38,570 bases of DNA from Candidatus Rokuibacteriota bacterium (GTDB lineage Bacteria > Methylomirabilota > Methylomirabilia > Rokubacteriales > CSP1-6): NCBI GenBank assembly GCA_003220595.1, contig QHSZ01000069.1:1-38570 (forward strand). The letters run 5' to 3'. Position 1 is the first letter of the stretch. Each line of letters starts with the position of its first letter. The notes under the pieces are model-generated. The model was not told the DNA's origin, did no database searches, and worked only from the letters and a program-made list of their open reading frames with translations. The position numbers and the translations under genes are program-made. Positions 30,809 to 38,570 of this stretch are shown here, in pieces.

Positions 30809-31600
30809 ATGACCGACGCGCCGGTCGGTTACGAGGTGCGCGACGGCGTGGCGTGGATCACGCTGAACCGGCCGCGCGTGCTCAACGCGCTCGACACGGG
30901 CCTGGCCGCCACGCTCGCCGACCATGCGGAGGTCGCGGCGGCCGACCCCGACGTCACGCTCGTGGTCGTCCGCGGCGCCGGCCGGGCGTTCTGCTCGGGG
31001 ATGGACCGCACGGCGCTCGCGGCCGGTGCGATCGCGGAGCCCTTCTACCGGCACTGGATCCGCGGGCTCAACCGTCTCGAGGACATGCCCAAGGTCTCGC
31101 TCGCGGTCCTGCACGGCCACTCGATCGGCGGCGGGCTCCAGCTGGCGCTCGCGTGCGACCTGCGGCTCGCGACCGACGACGCGGTCCTCGGCCTCGGCGC
31201 CACGCGCCACGGACTCATCCCCGACGGGGCCGTCCTGCGCCTGGCGCGCGTGATGGGAGTGGGGCGCGCGAAGGAGCTGGCGATCCTGAACGACGAGATC
31301 AGCCCGGCGGAGGCGCGCGCGACGGGCCTCGTCAACTGGGTGTGCCCGGCGGCCGAGCTCGACCGGACGCTGGAGCGGCTCGTCGCGAAGATCCGCGGGG
31401 CCTCGCCGACCGCCGCCGCGCACACCAAGCGCCTGCTCCACGAGTCCTTTCACCGCGATCCGCGGGCGATGATCGAGGAGATGCTGAGGTCGCAGAGCGC
31501 GTGCATGGCGTCCTGGGAGCTCGACGAGGCCAACCGCGCCTGGCGAGACAAGCGCGAGGCGGTTTTTTACCCGCCGCGTCGCGCGGAGCGCACCTCATGA
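30809..31600 (+). CDS. Enoyl-CoA hydratase/isomerase (crotonase) family protein
   Basis: [61 protein letters not shown]. Confidence 0.92.
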   Translation: MTDAPVGYEVRDGVAWITLNRPRVLNALDTGLAATLADHAEVAAADPDVTLVVVRGAGRAFCSGMDRTALAAGAIAEPFYRHWIRGLNRLEDMPKVSLAVLHGHSIGGGLQLALACDLRLATDDAVLGLGATRHGLIPDGAVLRLARVMGVGRAKELAILNDEISPAEARATGLVNWVCPAAELDRTLERLVAKIRGASPTAAAHTKRLLHESFHRDPRAMIEEMLRSQSACMASWELDEANRAWRDKREAVFYPPRRAERTS

Positions 31601-32406
31601 ACGACAGCGCGTACACGGACATCCTCTACGAGAAGCGGGACGGCGTCGCCTGGATCACGATCAACCGGCCCGAGGTGCGGAACGCGTTCCGCACCCGGAC
31701 CGTCGCCGAGCTGACGGACGCGTTCAGCGACGCGCGCTGGGATCCGTCCGTCGGGGTCGTCGTGCTGACGGGCGCGGGCGACAAGGCGTTCTGCTCGGGC
31801 GGCGACCAGAAGGAGCGCGGGCAGGGCGGCTATGCGCCGGGCGCCGGCGGCGCGACCGCGCAGCGGCCCATGGACGTCGAGGCCCTCCACAGCGCGATCC
31901 GCCACATCCCGAAGCCCGTGATCGCCATGGTGAACGGCTTCGCGATCGGCGGCGGCCACGTGCTCCACGTGCTCTGCGACCTCACGCTCGCGTCGGAGAA
32001 CGCGGTCTTCGGCCAGACGGGCCCGCGCGTGGGCAGCGTGGACGCGGGGCACGGCACGGGCTATCTGGCCCGCCTCGTCGGCGAGAAGCGCGCGCGCGAG
32101 ATCTGGTACCTCTGCCGCCAGTACACCGCGAAGGAGGCGCTCGCGATGGGGCTCGTCAACAAGGTCGTGCCCCAGAAGGACCTCCGCGCCGAGGTGGAGC
32201 AGTGGTGCCGGGAGCTCCTCGAGAAGAGCCCGACGGCGCTCGCCCTGGCGAAGCAGTCGTTCAACATCGACTCCGAGCAGCGCGCCGGGGTGGCGCAATT
32301 CGCCCACACGGCGCTGAACCTGTACTACCAGACCGATGAGGCCATGGAGGGCCGGAACGCCTTCGTCGAGAAGCGGCCGGTCAGCTTCAAAAAATACCGC
32401 AAGTGA
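31597..32406 (+). CDS. Crotonase-family protein, BadI/MenB-like (candidate 2-ketocyclohexanecarboxyl-CoA hydrolase)
   Basis: [77 protein letters not shown] overlap. Confidence 0.85.
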   Translation: MNDSAYTDILYEKRDGVAWITINRPEVRNAFRTRTVAELTDAFSDARWDPSVGVVVLTGAGDKAFCSGGDQKERGQGGYAPGAGGATAQRPMDVEALHSAIRHIPKPVIAMVNGFAIGGGHVLHVLCDLTLASENAVFGQTGPRVGSVDAGHGTGYLARLVGEKRAREIWYLCRQYTAKEALAMGLVNKVVPQKDLRAEVEQWCRELLEKSPTALALAKQSFNIDSEQRAGVAQFAHTALNLYYQTDEAMEGRNAFVEKRPVSFKKYRK

Positions 32407-32493
32407 CACCGCGCGGCCTGCCTCGCTGACACGAGCCGGGCAGTTTCAAGATCGATTTACAGCAATATCGGGCACTTCCGGACGCCGTGAGCC

Positions 32494-32508
32494 TGGCAGG
32501 GCGCTTGC
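32494..32508 (+). promoter_or_regulatory. Putative sigma54 (RpoN) promoter TGGCAGGGCGCTTGC
   Basis: GG and GC dinucleotides separated by exactly 10 bp, in TGGCA-N6-TTGC context. Confidence 0.55.
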
Positions 32509-32521
32509 GTTATCACGGGGC

Positions 32522-32671
32522 ATGACGCTAAGACGTTTCGTGATCGGCGCAGCGCTCCTCGCGGGTCTGGCGCTCGCGGCCTCGGGCGCGGGCGGCGAGA
32601 TCGCCGCGGCGCGAGGCCCAGCGGAAGGCCTCACGCCCGCGCTCCTCGTCGAGCAAGCGCCCACCCGCTGA
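32522..32671 (+). CDS. Possible small exported peptide (49 aa)
   Basis: MTLRRFVIGAALLAGLALAASGAGGEIAAARGPAEGLTPALLVEQAPTR signal-peptide-like. Confidence 0.25.
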   Translation: MTLRRFVIGAALLAGLALAASGAGGEIAAARGPAEGLTPALLVEQAPTR

Positions 32672-32702
32672 GCCCCGTCTGAGGTAAACTCGCGCCCGGC
32701 AC

Positions 32703-34097
32703 ATGGCCGGGCCCCTCGATCGCTTCTTCCGGTTCACCGAGCGCCGCACCGACCTCGCAACCGAGGTCCGCGCTGGCCTGACCACTTTCATGGTCATGGC
32801 CTATATCATCTTCGTGAACCCGATCATCCTCGGGTATGTCGGCGTCCCCGGCCTGGAGGGCAAGGGCCTGCCGTTCGGCGCGACGCTGACCGTCACGTGT
32901 CTGACCGCCGGCGTGCTGTCGATTCTCATGGGGCTCACGAGCAACTACCCGCTGGCGCTCGCCCCCGGGATGGGGCTGAACGCGGTCGTCGCCTTCGAGC
33001 TCGTGGCGGGGCGCGGGCTCACGTGGCCCCAGGCGATGACGGTCGTCTTCCTCGAGGGTCTGGCGATCACGCTCCTCGTGCTGACGCGCTTCCGCGAGAC
33101 CGCGATGGACGCGGTACCGCTCGGGCTCAAGCGGGCGATCGGCGTCGGGATCGGTCTCTTCATCGCCTTCATCGGCTTCTTCACCGCGGGCTTCGTCGTG
33201 AAGCCTGCGACGGGTCCGTTGCCGGTCGGGCTCGGGTCCCTCGGCGGGCTGCCGAGCATCGTCTTCCTCGTGGGCTTCCTCCTGACCGCTTGGCTCATGG
33301 CTCGGCGCGTGCGCGGCGCGCTCCTGCTCGGAATTCTGCTCACGACGCTCCTCGGCATCGCGCTGAACGGGGTCTTCGCCGGCTGGAAGGGCTTCCCGAC
33401 GCCGGGCGCCGCGCAGCTCCCGGCGACGCTCGTCCAGCTCCCGGACTTCTCGACCTTCGGCCGCCTGGACTTCGGCTTGGTCAGGCACCTGGGGGTGATC
33501 ACCGCGGTGCTCGCGACCTTCTCGATCATGCTGAGCGATTTCTTCGACACGATGGGCACGATCATCGGCGTCGGCGGCCAGGCGGGCTTCCTCGACCGGG
33601 AGGGACGGCTCCCCGGCGCCCGGCGCGTGCTGCTCGTCGACTCGCTCGGCGCGCTCTTCGGCGGGCTCGCCAACTCGAGCAGCAACACGACCTACATCGA
33701 GTCGGCGGCGGGCGTGGCCGAGGGAGCGCGGACAGGCCTCGCGGCCATCGTCGTCGGCGTCCTCTTCCTCCTCGCCATGTTCTTCGCGCCGCTCGCGAGC
33801 GTGATCCCGGCGCAGGCGACCGCGCCGGCGCTGATCATCGTCGGCTTCTATATGATGTCGATCGCGCGCGAGATCCCGTGGGACGACGGGGCGGAGGCCA
33901 TTCCGGCCTTCGTGACGATGCTGGTGATGCCCTTCACCTGGTCCATCACCAACGGGATCGGCGCGGGCTTCGTGACCTGGACGGCGATCAAGGTGCTGAA
34001 CGGGCAGGGGTCCCGCGTCCACTGGATGGTCTACACGGCCGCCGCTGCCTTCGCAGTCTACTTCGCCCTGCCGTCGATCGAGCGAGCGCTGCGATGA
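32703..34097 (+). CDS. NCS2-family nucleobase permease, AzgA/PbuG (adenine/guanine/hypoxanthine)-like
   Basis: FFRFTERRTDLATEVRAGLTTFMVMAYIIFVNPIIL; GMGLNAVVAFEL; LSDFFDTMGTIIGVGGQAGFLD; SSNTTYIESAAGVAEGARTGLAA. Confidence 0.93.
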   Translation: MAGPLDRFFRFTERRTDLATEVRAGLTTFMVMAYIIFVNPIILGYVGVPGLEGKGLPFGATLTVTCLTAGVLSILMGLTSNYPLALAPGMGLNAVVAFELVAGRGLTWPQAMTVVFLEGLAITLLVLTRFRETAMDAVPLGLKRAIGVGIGLFIAFIGFFTAGFVVKPATGPLPVGLGSLGGLPSIVFLVGFLLTAWLMARRVRGALLLGILLTTLLGIALNGVFAGWKGFPTPGAAQLPATLVQLPDFSTFGRLDFGLVRHLGVITAVLATFSIMLSDFFDTMGTIIGVGGQAGFLDREGRLPGARRVLLVDSLGALFGGLANSSSNTTYIESAAGVAEGARTGLAAIVVGVLFLLAMFFAPLASVIPAQATAPALIIVGFYMMSIAREIPWDDGAEAIPAFVTMLVMPFTWSITNGIGAGFVTWTAIKVLNGQGSRVHWMVYTAAAAFAVYFALPSIERALR

Positions 34098-34224
34098 CCC
34101 CCAGCGGCTGACCGAGCGCTGGCCGCTCTACGTCGGCGTGCTGTTCATCCTGGCAGTGTTCTTCTTCCCCCGGGGCGTCCTCGGAACGCTCCGGGAGCGC
34201 GCCTCGCGACGTGGAGGCCGCTGA
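34093..34224 (+). pseudogene. Remnant of a livM-type permease gene (C-terminal about 40 codons, no start)
   Basis: In-frame DPQRLTERWPLYVGVLFILAVFFFPRGVLGTLRERASRRGGR-stop, typical LivM C-terminus, begins right at the NCS2 stop. Confidence 0.7.
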
Positions 34225-34276
34225 GTCCAGACCCGGCGCGGTGCGTCGCAAGTCCTCGTCATTGCGACCAAAATCC

Positions 34277-34306
34277 TTGACACCCCGGTCGCCTCCCGGC
34301 TACACT
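34277..34306 (+). promoter_or_regulatory. Putative sigma70 promoter TTGACA-18bp-TACACT for the acyl-CoA synthetase/liv cluster
   Basis: Consensus -35, near-consensus -10, 32 bp before the GTG start. Confidence 0.6.
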
Positions 34307-34337
34307 CTCGCCACTCGATTTACGCCCGCCTCAAGTA

Positions 34338-36329
34338 GTGGGAGCGTACGACCCGCAACGTCGCGGAGGCGATTTGGACGCACACGCGCATGGAACCGCT
34401 TCGGAGGTGCTCGATCCCGAGCGCGACACGTTCCCGAAGCTCGTCCGGCTCAACGCAGCGCAGCGCCCACGGAAGGTCGCGATCCGCGAGAAGGACTACG
34501 GGATCTGGCAGTCCTATACCTGGCGTGACTACTTCGAGCAGGCGCGGCTGATCGCGCTCGGCCTGGCCTCGCTGGGCTTCCGGCGCGGCGACAGGGTCGT
34601 GATCGTCGGCGACAACCGGCCCCAGCTCTACTGGGCGGTGATGGCCACGCAGGCGCTCGGCGGCGTGCCGGTGCCCGTCTACCAGGACGCGGTCGAGAAG
34701 GAGCTGGAGTACGTGGTGGACCACGCCGCGGCGCGCTTCGCCGTGGCCGAGGACCAAGAGCAGGTGGACAAGCTCCTCCTGGTCCGGAGCGCCTGCCCCC
34801 GCCTCGAGCGCATCGTCTACGACGACGCGCGCGGGATGCGCGCCTACTCCGAGCCGTGCCTGCTGAGCCTCGGCGAGCTCCAGGAGGCCGGGAAGAAGTT
34901 CGAGGTCGGCCAGCCGGCGTACTTCGATGCGGAGCTGGCGAAGGGCCGGGCCGACGACGTCGCGATCATCTGCTACACCTCGGGCACCACCGGCGTGCCC
35001 AAGGGCGCGCTGCTCTCGCACCGGAACCTCCTGGTGACCGCGCGCCACGCCGCCGCCGACGACGGCGTCGGCGCGGACGAGGAGATCCTCTCGTACCTGC
35101 CGATGGCGTGGGTGGGCGACCACATCTTTTCCTACGCACAGGCGATCGCGGTCGGGTTCACGATCAACTGCCCGGAGAGCGCGTCGACGGTCCTCCAGGA
35201 CCTCAAGGAGATCGGCCCGACCTACTTCTTCGCGCCGCCGCGCATCTGGGAGAACATCCTCACGAGCGTGATGGTCCGTCTCGAGGACTGCGCGTGGCCG
35301 AAGCGGCGGCTCGTCCAGCTCTTCCTCGGGCAGGCACAGGAGATCGAGCGCGCGCGCCTCGACCGCCGGCCCGTTCCCGCCTGGCGCCGGCTGCTCTACC
35401 CGCTCGGGCGGCTCCTCGTCTACGGGCCCCTCCGCGACAACCTCGGCATGCGACGCGTCCGCCGCGCCTACACGGCGGGCGAGGCGATCGGCCCCGAGAT
35501 CTTCGTCTTCTTCCGCGCCCTCGGCGTCAACGTGAAGCAGATCTACGGCATGACCGAGGCGAGCGTGTTCCTCACGATCCAGCGGGACGGCGACGTCCGG
35601 CTCGGCACCGTGGGCTCGCCGATCCGGGGCGTCGAGCTGCGCATCTCGCCGGAGGGCGAGGTCCTCTACCGGAGCCCCGGCGTCTTCCAGGGCTATGAGA
35701 AGAACGATGCGGCGACCCGGGAGACCATCGTCGAGGACGGCTGGGTGCGCTCGGGGGACGCCGGCTTCCTGGACGGAGACGGCCACCTCGTGATCACCGA
35801 CCGCGCCAAGGACGTGACCCGTCTGGCCGACGGGACGCTCTTCGCGCCCAAGTACCTCGAGAACAAGCTGAAGTTCTCGCCCTTCGTGAAGGAGGCCGTC
35901 TGCATCGGGCAGGACCGCCCGTACGTGACGGCGCTCGTCAACATCGACCTCACCGCCGTCGGGAACTGGGCGGAGCGCCGGAACATTGCATACACGAGCT
36001 ACGCCGACCTCGCCCAGAAGCCCGAGGTCTACGAGCTCATCGCCCAGGAGGTGTCCCGGATGAACCGGAGCCTCGCGAAGGACGCCGTGCTGCGCGGCGC
36101 CCAGATCCGGAGGTTCCTGATCCTGCACAAGGAGCTCGACCCGGACGACGAGGAGATCACCCGGACGCGGAAGGTGCGGCGCGGGCACATCGCCCGGAAG
36201 TACGCCGCCCTCATCGACGCGCTCTACGGCGACCGCGACCACGTCGAGGTCGAGGCGAAGGTGACCTACGAGGACGGGCGGACGGGCACCTTCCGCGCCG
36301 ACGTCAGGATCCGTGAGGTCGTCGCGTGA
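34338..36329 (+). CDS. Long-chain acyl-CoA synthetase-like AMP-dependent ligase
   Basis: CYTSGTTGVPKGALLSHRN; YGMTEASVFLTIQ; GWVRSGDAGFLDGDGHLVITDRAKDVTRLADGTLFAPKYLENKLKFSPFVKEAV. Confidence 0.92.
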   Translation: MGAYDPQRRGGDLDAHAHGTASEVLDPERDTFPKLVRLNAAQRPRKVAIREKDYGIWQSYTWRDYFEQARLIALGLASLGFRRGDRVVIVGDNRPQLYWAVMATQALGGVPVPVYQDAVEKELEYVVDHAAARFAVAEDQEQVDKLLLVRSACPRLERIVYDDARGMRAYSEPCLLSLGELQEAGKKFEVGQPAYFDAELAKGRADDVAIICYTSGTTGVPKGALLSHRNLLVTARHAAADDGVGADEEILSYLPMAWVGDHIFSYAQAIAVGFTINCPESASTVLQDLKEIGPTYFFAPPRIWENILTSVMVRLEDCAWPKRRLVQLFLGQAQEIERARLDRRPVPAWRRLLYPLGRLLVYGPLRDNLGMRRVRRAYTAGEAIGPEIFVFFRALGVNVKQIYGMTEASVFLTIQRDGDVRLGTVGSPIRGVELRISPEGEVLYRSPGVFQGYEKNDAATRETIVEDGWVRSGDAGFLDGDGHLVITDRAKDVTRLADGTLFAPKYLENKLKFSPFVKEAVCIGQDRPYVTALVNIDLTAVGNWAERRNIAYTSYADLAQKPEVYELIAQEVSRMNRSLAKDAVLRGAQIRRFLILHKELDPDDEEITRTRKVRRGHIARKYAALIDALYGDRDHVEVEAKVTYEDGRTGTFRADVRIREVVA

Positions 36330-37123
36330 GCCTGGCGCGCCAGCCGGCCGCGGCGCGCCCGCTCCTCGAGGTGCGGGGCGTCAGCGTCCGCTTCGGCGCG
36401 CTGCTCGCACTGAACCGCGTGAGCCTCGAGATCGGGCGCGGCGAGATCGTGGCGATCATCGGCCCGAACGGTGCCGGGAAGACGACGCTCCTCAACGTGA
36501 TCAGCGGCTTCTACCACCCGTACGAGGGACGGATCGTCTTCGAGGGCCGGGACCGCACGCGGCTCGCCCCGCCCGACGTGGCGGCGCTCGGCATCGCCCG
36601 GACCTTCCAGAACGTCGCCCTCTTCAAGGGCATGACCGTGCTCGACAACATCATGACGGGGCGCCTGCTCAAGATGCGGGGGAGCTTCCTGCTGGAGGCG
36701 GTCTACTGGGGGCCCGCCCGGCGTCAGGAGCTGGCGCACCGCGCCGTCGTGGAGCGCATCATCGACTTCCTCGAGATCCAGGCGATCCGCAAGACCCCGG
36801 CGGGGCGGCTGCCGTACGGGCTCCAGAAGCGCGTCGAGCTCGCCCGCGCGCTCGCCGCCGAGCCGACACTCCTCCTCCTCGACGAGCCGATGGCCGGCAT
36901 GAACGTCGAGGAGAAGGAGGACATGTGCCGCTTCATCCTCGACGTCAACAGCGAGTTCGACACGACCATCGCGCTCATCGAGCACGACATGGGCGTGGTG
37001 ATGGACATCTCCGACCGCGTCGCGGTCCTCGACTACGGCCGGAAGATCGCCGACGGCTCGCCCGACCACGTCCGCAAGGACCAGGCGGTGCTCGACGCCT
37101 ACCTCGGGGTGAGCCATGGGTGA
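36326..37123 (+). CDS. livG: Branched-chain amino acid type ABC transporter ATP-binding protein LivG
   Basis: IIGPNGAGKTTLLNVISGFYHPYEG; ARTFQNVALFKGMTVLDNIMTGRL; LIEHDMGVVMDISDRVAVLDYGRKIADG. Confidence 0.94.
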   Translation: MSLARQPAAARPLLEVRGVSVRFGALLALNRVSLEIGRGEIVAIIGPNGAGKTTLLNVISGFYHPYEGRIVFEGRDRTRLAPPDVAALGIARTFQNVALFKGMTVLDNIMTGRLLKMRGSFLLEAVYWGPARRQELAHRAVVERIIDFLEIQAIRKTPAGRLPYGLQKRVELARALAAEPTLLLLDEPMAGMNVEEKEDMCRFILDVNSEFDTTIALIEHDMGVVMDISDRVAVLDYGRKIADGSPDHVRKDQAVLDAYLGVSHG

Positions 37124-38054
37124 GATCCTCTACGGTGTCTTCGTGGCGCCCTTCCGCGACATGGCGGGCTCGCCCGCCTTCCTCGCGGAGGTCGTGATCG
37201 GCGGCGTCTTCGCCGGCCTCCTCTACTCGCTCGTGGCGCTCGGCTTCGTGCTCATCTTCAAGGCGTCGGGCGTCTTCAACTTCGCCCAGGGCGTGATGGT
37301 CCTCTTCGCGGCCCTCACGCTCGTGGGCCTGCTGGAGCGGGGCCTGCCCGTCGTCGTCGCCCTCGTGCTGACGGCTCTCGTCATGGTGGCGCTCGCCTTC
37401 GCCATCGAGCGCGCCGTGCTGCGCCCGCTCGTCAACCAGGAGCACATCATCCTGTTCATGGCGACGATCGGGCTCAACTTCTTCCTCGAGGGCTTCGGCG
37501 AGATGGTCTGGGGGGCGAACGTGAAGAAGCTCGACGTCGGCATCCCCGACCGCACGTTCGTGATGGCGGGGATCCAGGTGAATCAGCTCGAGCTCTTCGC
37601 GGCGGTGACGGCGGCCGTCCTGGTCGCGGTGCTCGCCGTCTTCTTCCACGGGACGCGCATCGGGCGGGCGCTCCGCGCCGTGGCCGACGACCACGAGGCG
37701 GCGCTCTCGATCGGCATCCCACTCAAGACGATCTGGGTCATCGTCTGGTCGGTCGCGGGCATCGTGGCGATGGTCGCGGGCATCATGTGGGGCGCCAAGA
37801 GCGGCGTGCAGTTCAGCCTCTCGCTCATCGCGCTCAAGGCGCTGCCCGTCCTGATCCTGGGCGGCTTCACCTCCGTGCCGGGCGCGATCGCCGGCGGGCT
37901 CATCGTGGGCGTCGGGGAGAAGCTCGGCGAGGTCTACTGGGGCCCGCTCGTCGGCGGCGCGATCGAGAACTGGTTCGCCTACGTCGTGGCGCTCGCCTTC
38001 CTGCTGTTTAGGCCGCAGGGCCTCTTCGGGGAGAAAATCATTGAGCGCGTGTGA
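37116..38054 (+). CDS. livH: Branched-chain amino acid type ABC transporter permease LivH
   Basis: LLYSLVALGFVLIFKASGVFNFAQGVMVLFAAL; LNFFLEGFGEMVWG; LGGFTSVPGAIAGGLIVGVGEKLGEVY. Confidence 0.94.
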   Translation: MGEILYGVFVAPFRDMAGSPAFLAEVVIGGVFAGLLYSLVALGFVLIFKASGVFNFAQGVMVLFAALTLVGLLERGLPVVVALVLTALVMVALAFAIERAVLRPLVNQEHIILFMATIGLNFFLEGFGEMVWGANVKKLDVGIPDRTFVMAGIQVNQLELFAAVTAAVLVAVLAVFFHGTRIGRALRAVADDHEAALSIGIPLKTIWVIVWSVAGIVAMVAGIMWGAKSGVQFSLSLIALKALPVLILGGFTSVPGAIAGGLIVGVGEKLGEVYWGPLVGGAIENWFAYVVALAFLLFRPQGLFGEKIIERV

Positions 38055-38066
38055 GCGACGAGCAAA

Positions 38067-38570
38067 ATGATCTACCGCGAGGCCGGCCAGTTCAAGACGA
38101 CCTACGCGAGCGACCAGGCGGTCTTCCCGATCGTCCAGGACCGGGTCGTCGTCGCGCTCGCGGTCGTGGCCGCGTTCGTCGTGCCGCCGCTGGTCGCCGA
38201 CGAGTATTGGCTCCAGGCGGTCCTGATCCCGCTCCTCGTTTACTCGCTCGCGGCGCTCGGGCTGAACCTCCTGACCGGCTACGCCGGCCAGCTCTCGCTG
38301 GGGACGGGCGGCTTCATGGCGGTCGGAGCCTACGCGGCGTTCAAGCTCGCGACGGCGTTCCCCCAGCTGAACATCATCCTCGCCTTCCTGCTCTCGGGCG
38401 CCGCCGCCGCGGCGATCGGTCTCGTGTTCGGCATTCCGAGCCTCCGGATCAAGGGCTTCTACCTCGCGGTGGCGACGCTGGCCGCCCAGTTCTTCCTCAT
38501 CTGGCTCTTCAACAAGGTGCCGTGGTTCGTGAACTACGCGTCGTCGGGCACCATCACCGCGCCGCCGCGG
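38067..38570 (+). CDS. livM: Branched-chain amino acid type ABC transporter permease LivM (3' truncated by window)
   Basis: LLVYSLAALGLNLLTGYAGQLSLGTGGFMAVGAYAAFKL; FGIPSLRIKGFYLAVATLAAQFF. Confidence 0.93.
   Translation, partial: MIYREAGQFKTTYASDQAVFPIVQDRVVVALAVVAAFVVPPLVADEYWLQAVLIPLLVYSLAALGLNLLTGYAGQLSLGTGGFMAVGAYAAFKLATAFPQLNIILAFLLSGAAAAAIGLVFGIPSLRIKGFYLAVATLAAQFFLIWLFNKVPWFVNYASSGTITAPPR

Overview
High-GC bacterial chromosomal window, probably from an uncultivated soil or groundwater lineage (Rokubacteria-like by gene content; taxonomy is inference only). It is densely packed, mostly + strand, and dominated by CoA-thioester catabolism and ABC uptake. From left to right it contains: (a) the end of a liv (branched-chain amino acid type) ABC cluster followed by a phenylacetate-CoA-ligase-like protein, a type III CoA-transferase and an acyl-CoA dehydrogenase; (b) a minus-strand thioredoxin-fold protein; (c) a complete livK-H-M-G-F set; (d) a solo trpD plus a small membrane protein; (e) a GntR/UTRA regulator heading a long operon: etfB-etfA, acyl-CoA dehydrogenase, B12-dependent acyl-CoA mutase large subunit, BCAA aminotransferase, HIT protein, B12-binding small subunit, acyl-CoA dehydrogenase and a NitT/TauT ABC transporter; (f) two small orphan ORFs; (g) a minus-strand Dpp/Opp-type SBP plus two permeases, divergent from an FAD oxidoreductase; (h) a minus-strand NMT1/TauA-like SBP with two uncharacterised membrane proteins; (i) two crotonase-fold genes, one resembling BadI/MenB; (j) an AzgA-like NCS2 permease; (k) an acyl-CoA synthetase with livG-H-M, truncated at the window end. 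Most notable points: the mutase has isobutyryl-CoA mutase (Phe/Gln) rather than methylmalonyl-CoA mutase (Tyr/Arg) active-site residues; a perfect 16-bp palindrome lies in front of the GntR gene; a 50-bp tandem hairpin repeat separates the mutase gene from ilvE; a sigma-54-like promoter lies ahead of the NCS2 permease region; a livM 3'-end relic abuts the NCS2 gene; and an SBP is linked to two membrane proteins of unknown function. No CRISPR, phage, transposon, tRNA or rRNA was recognised.
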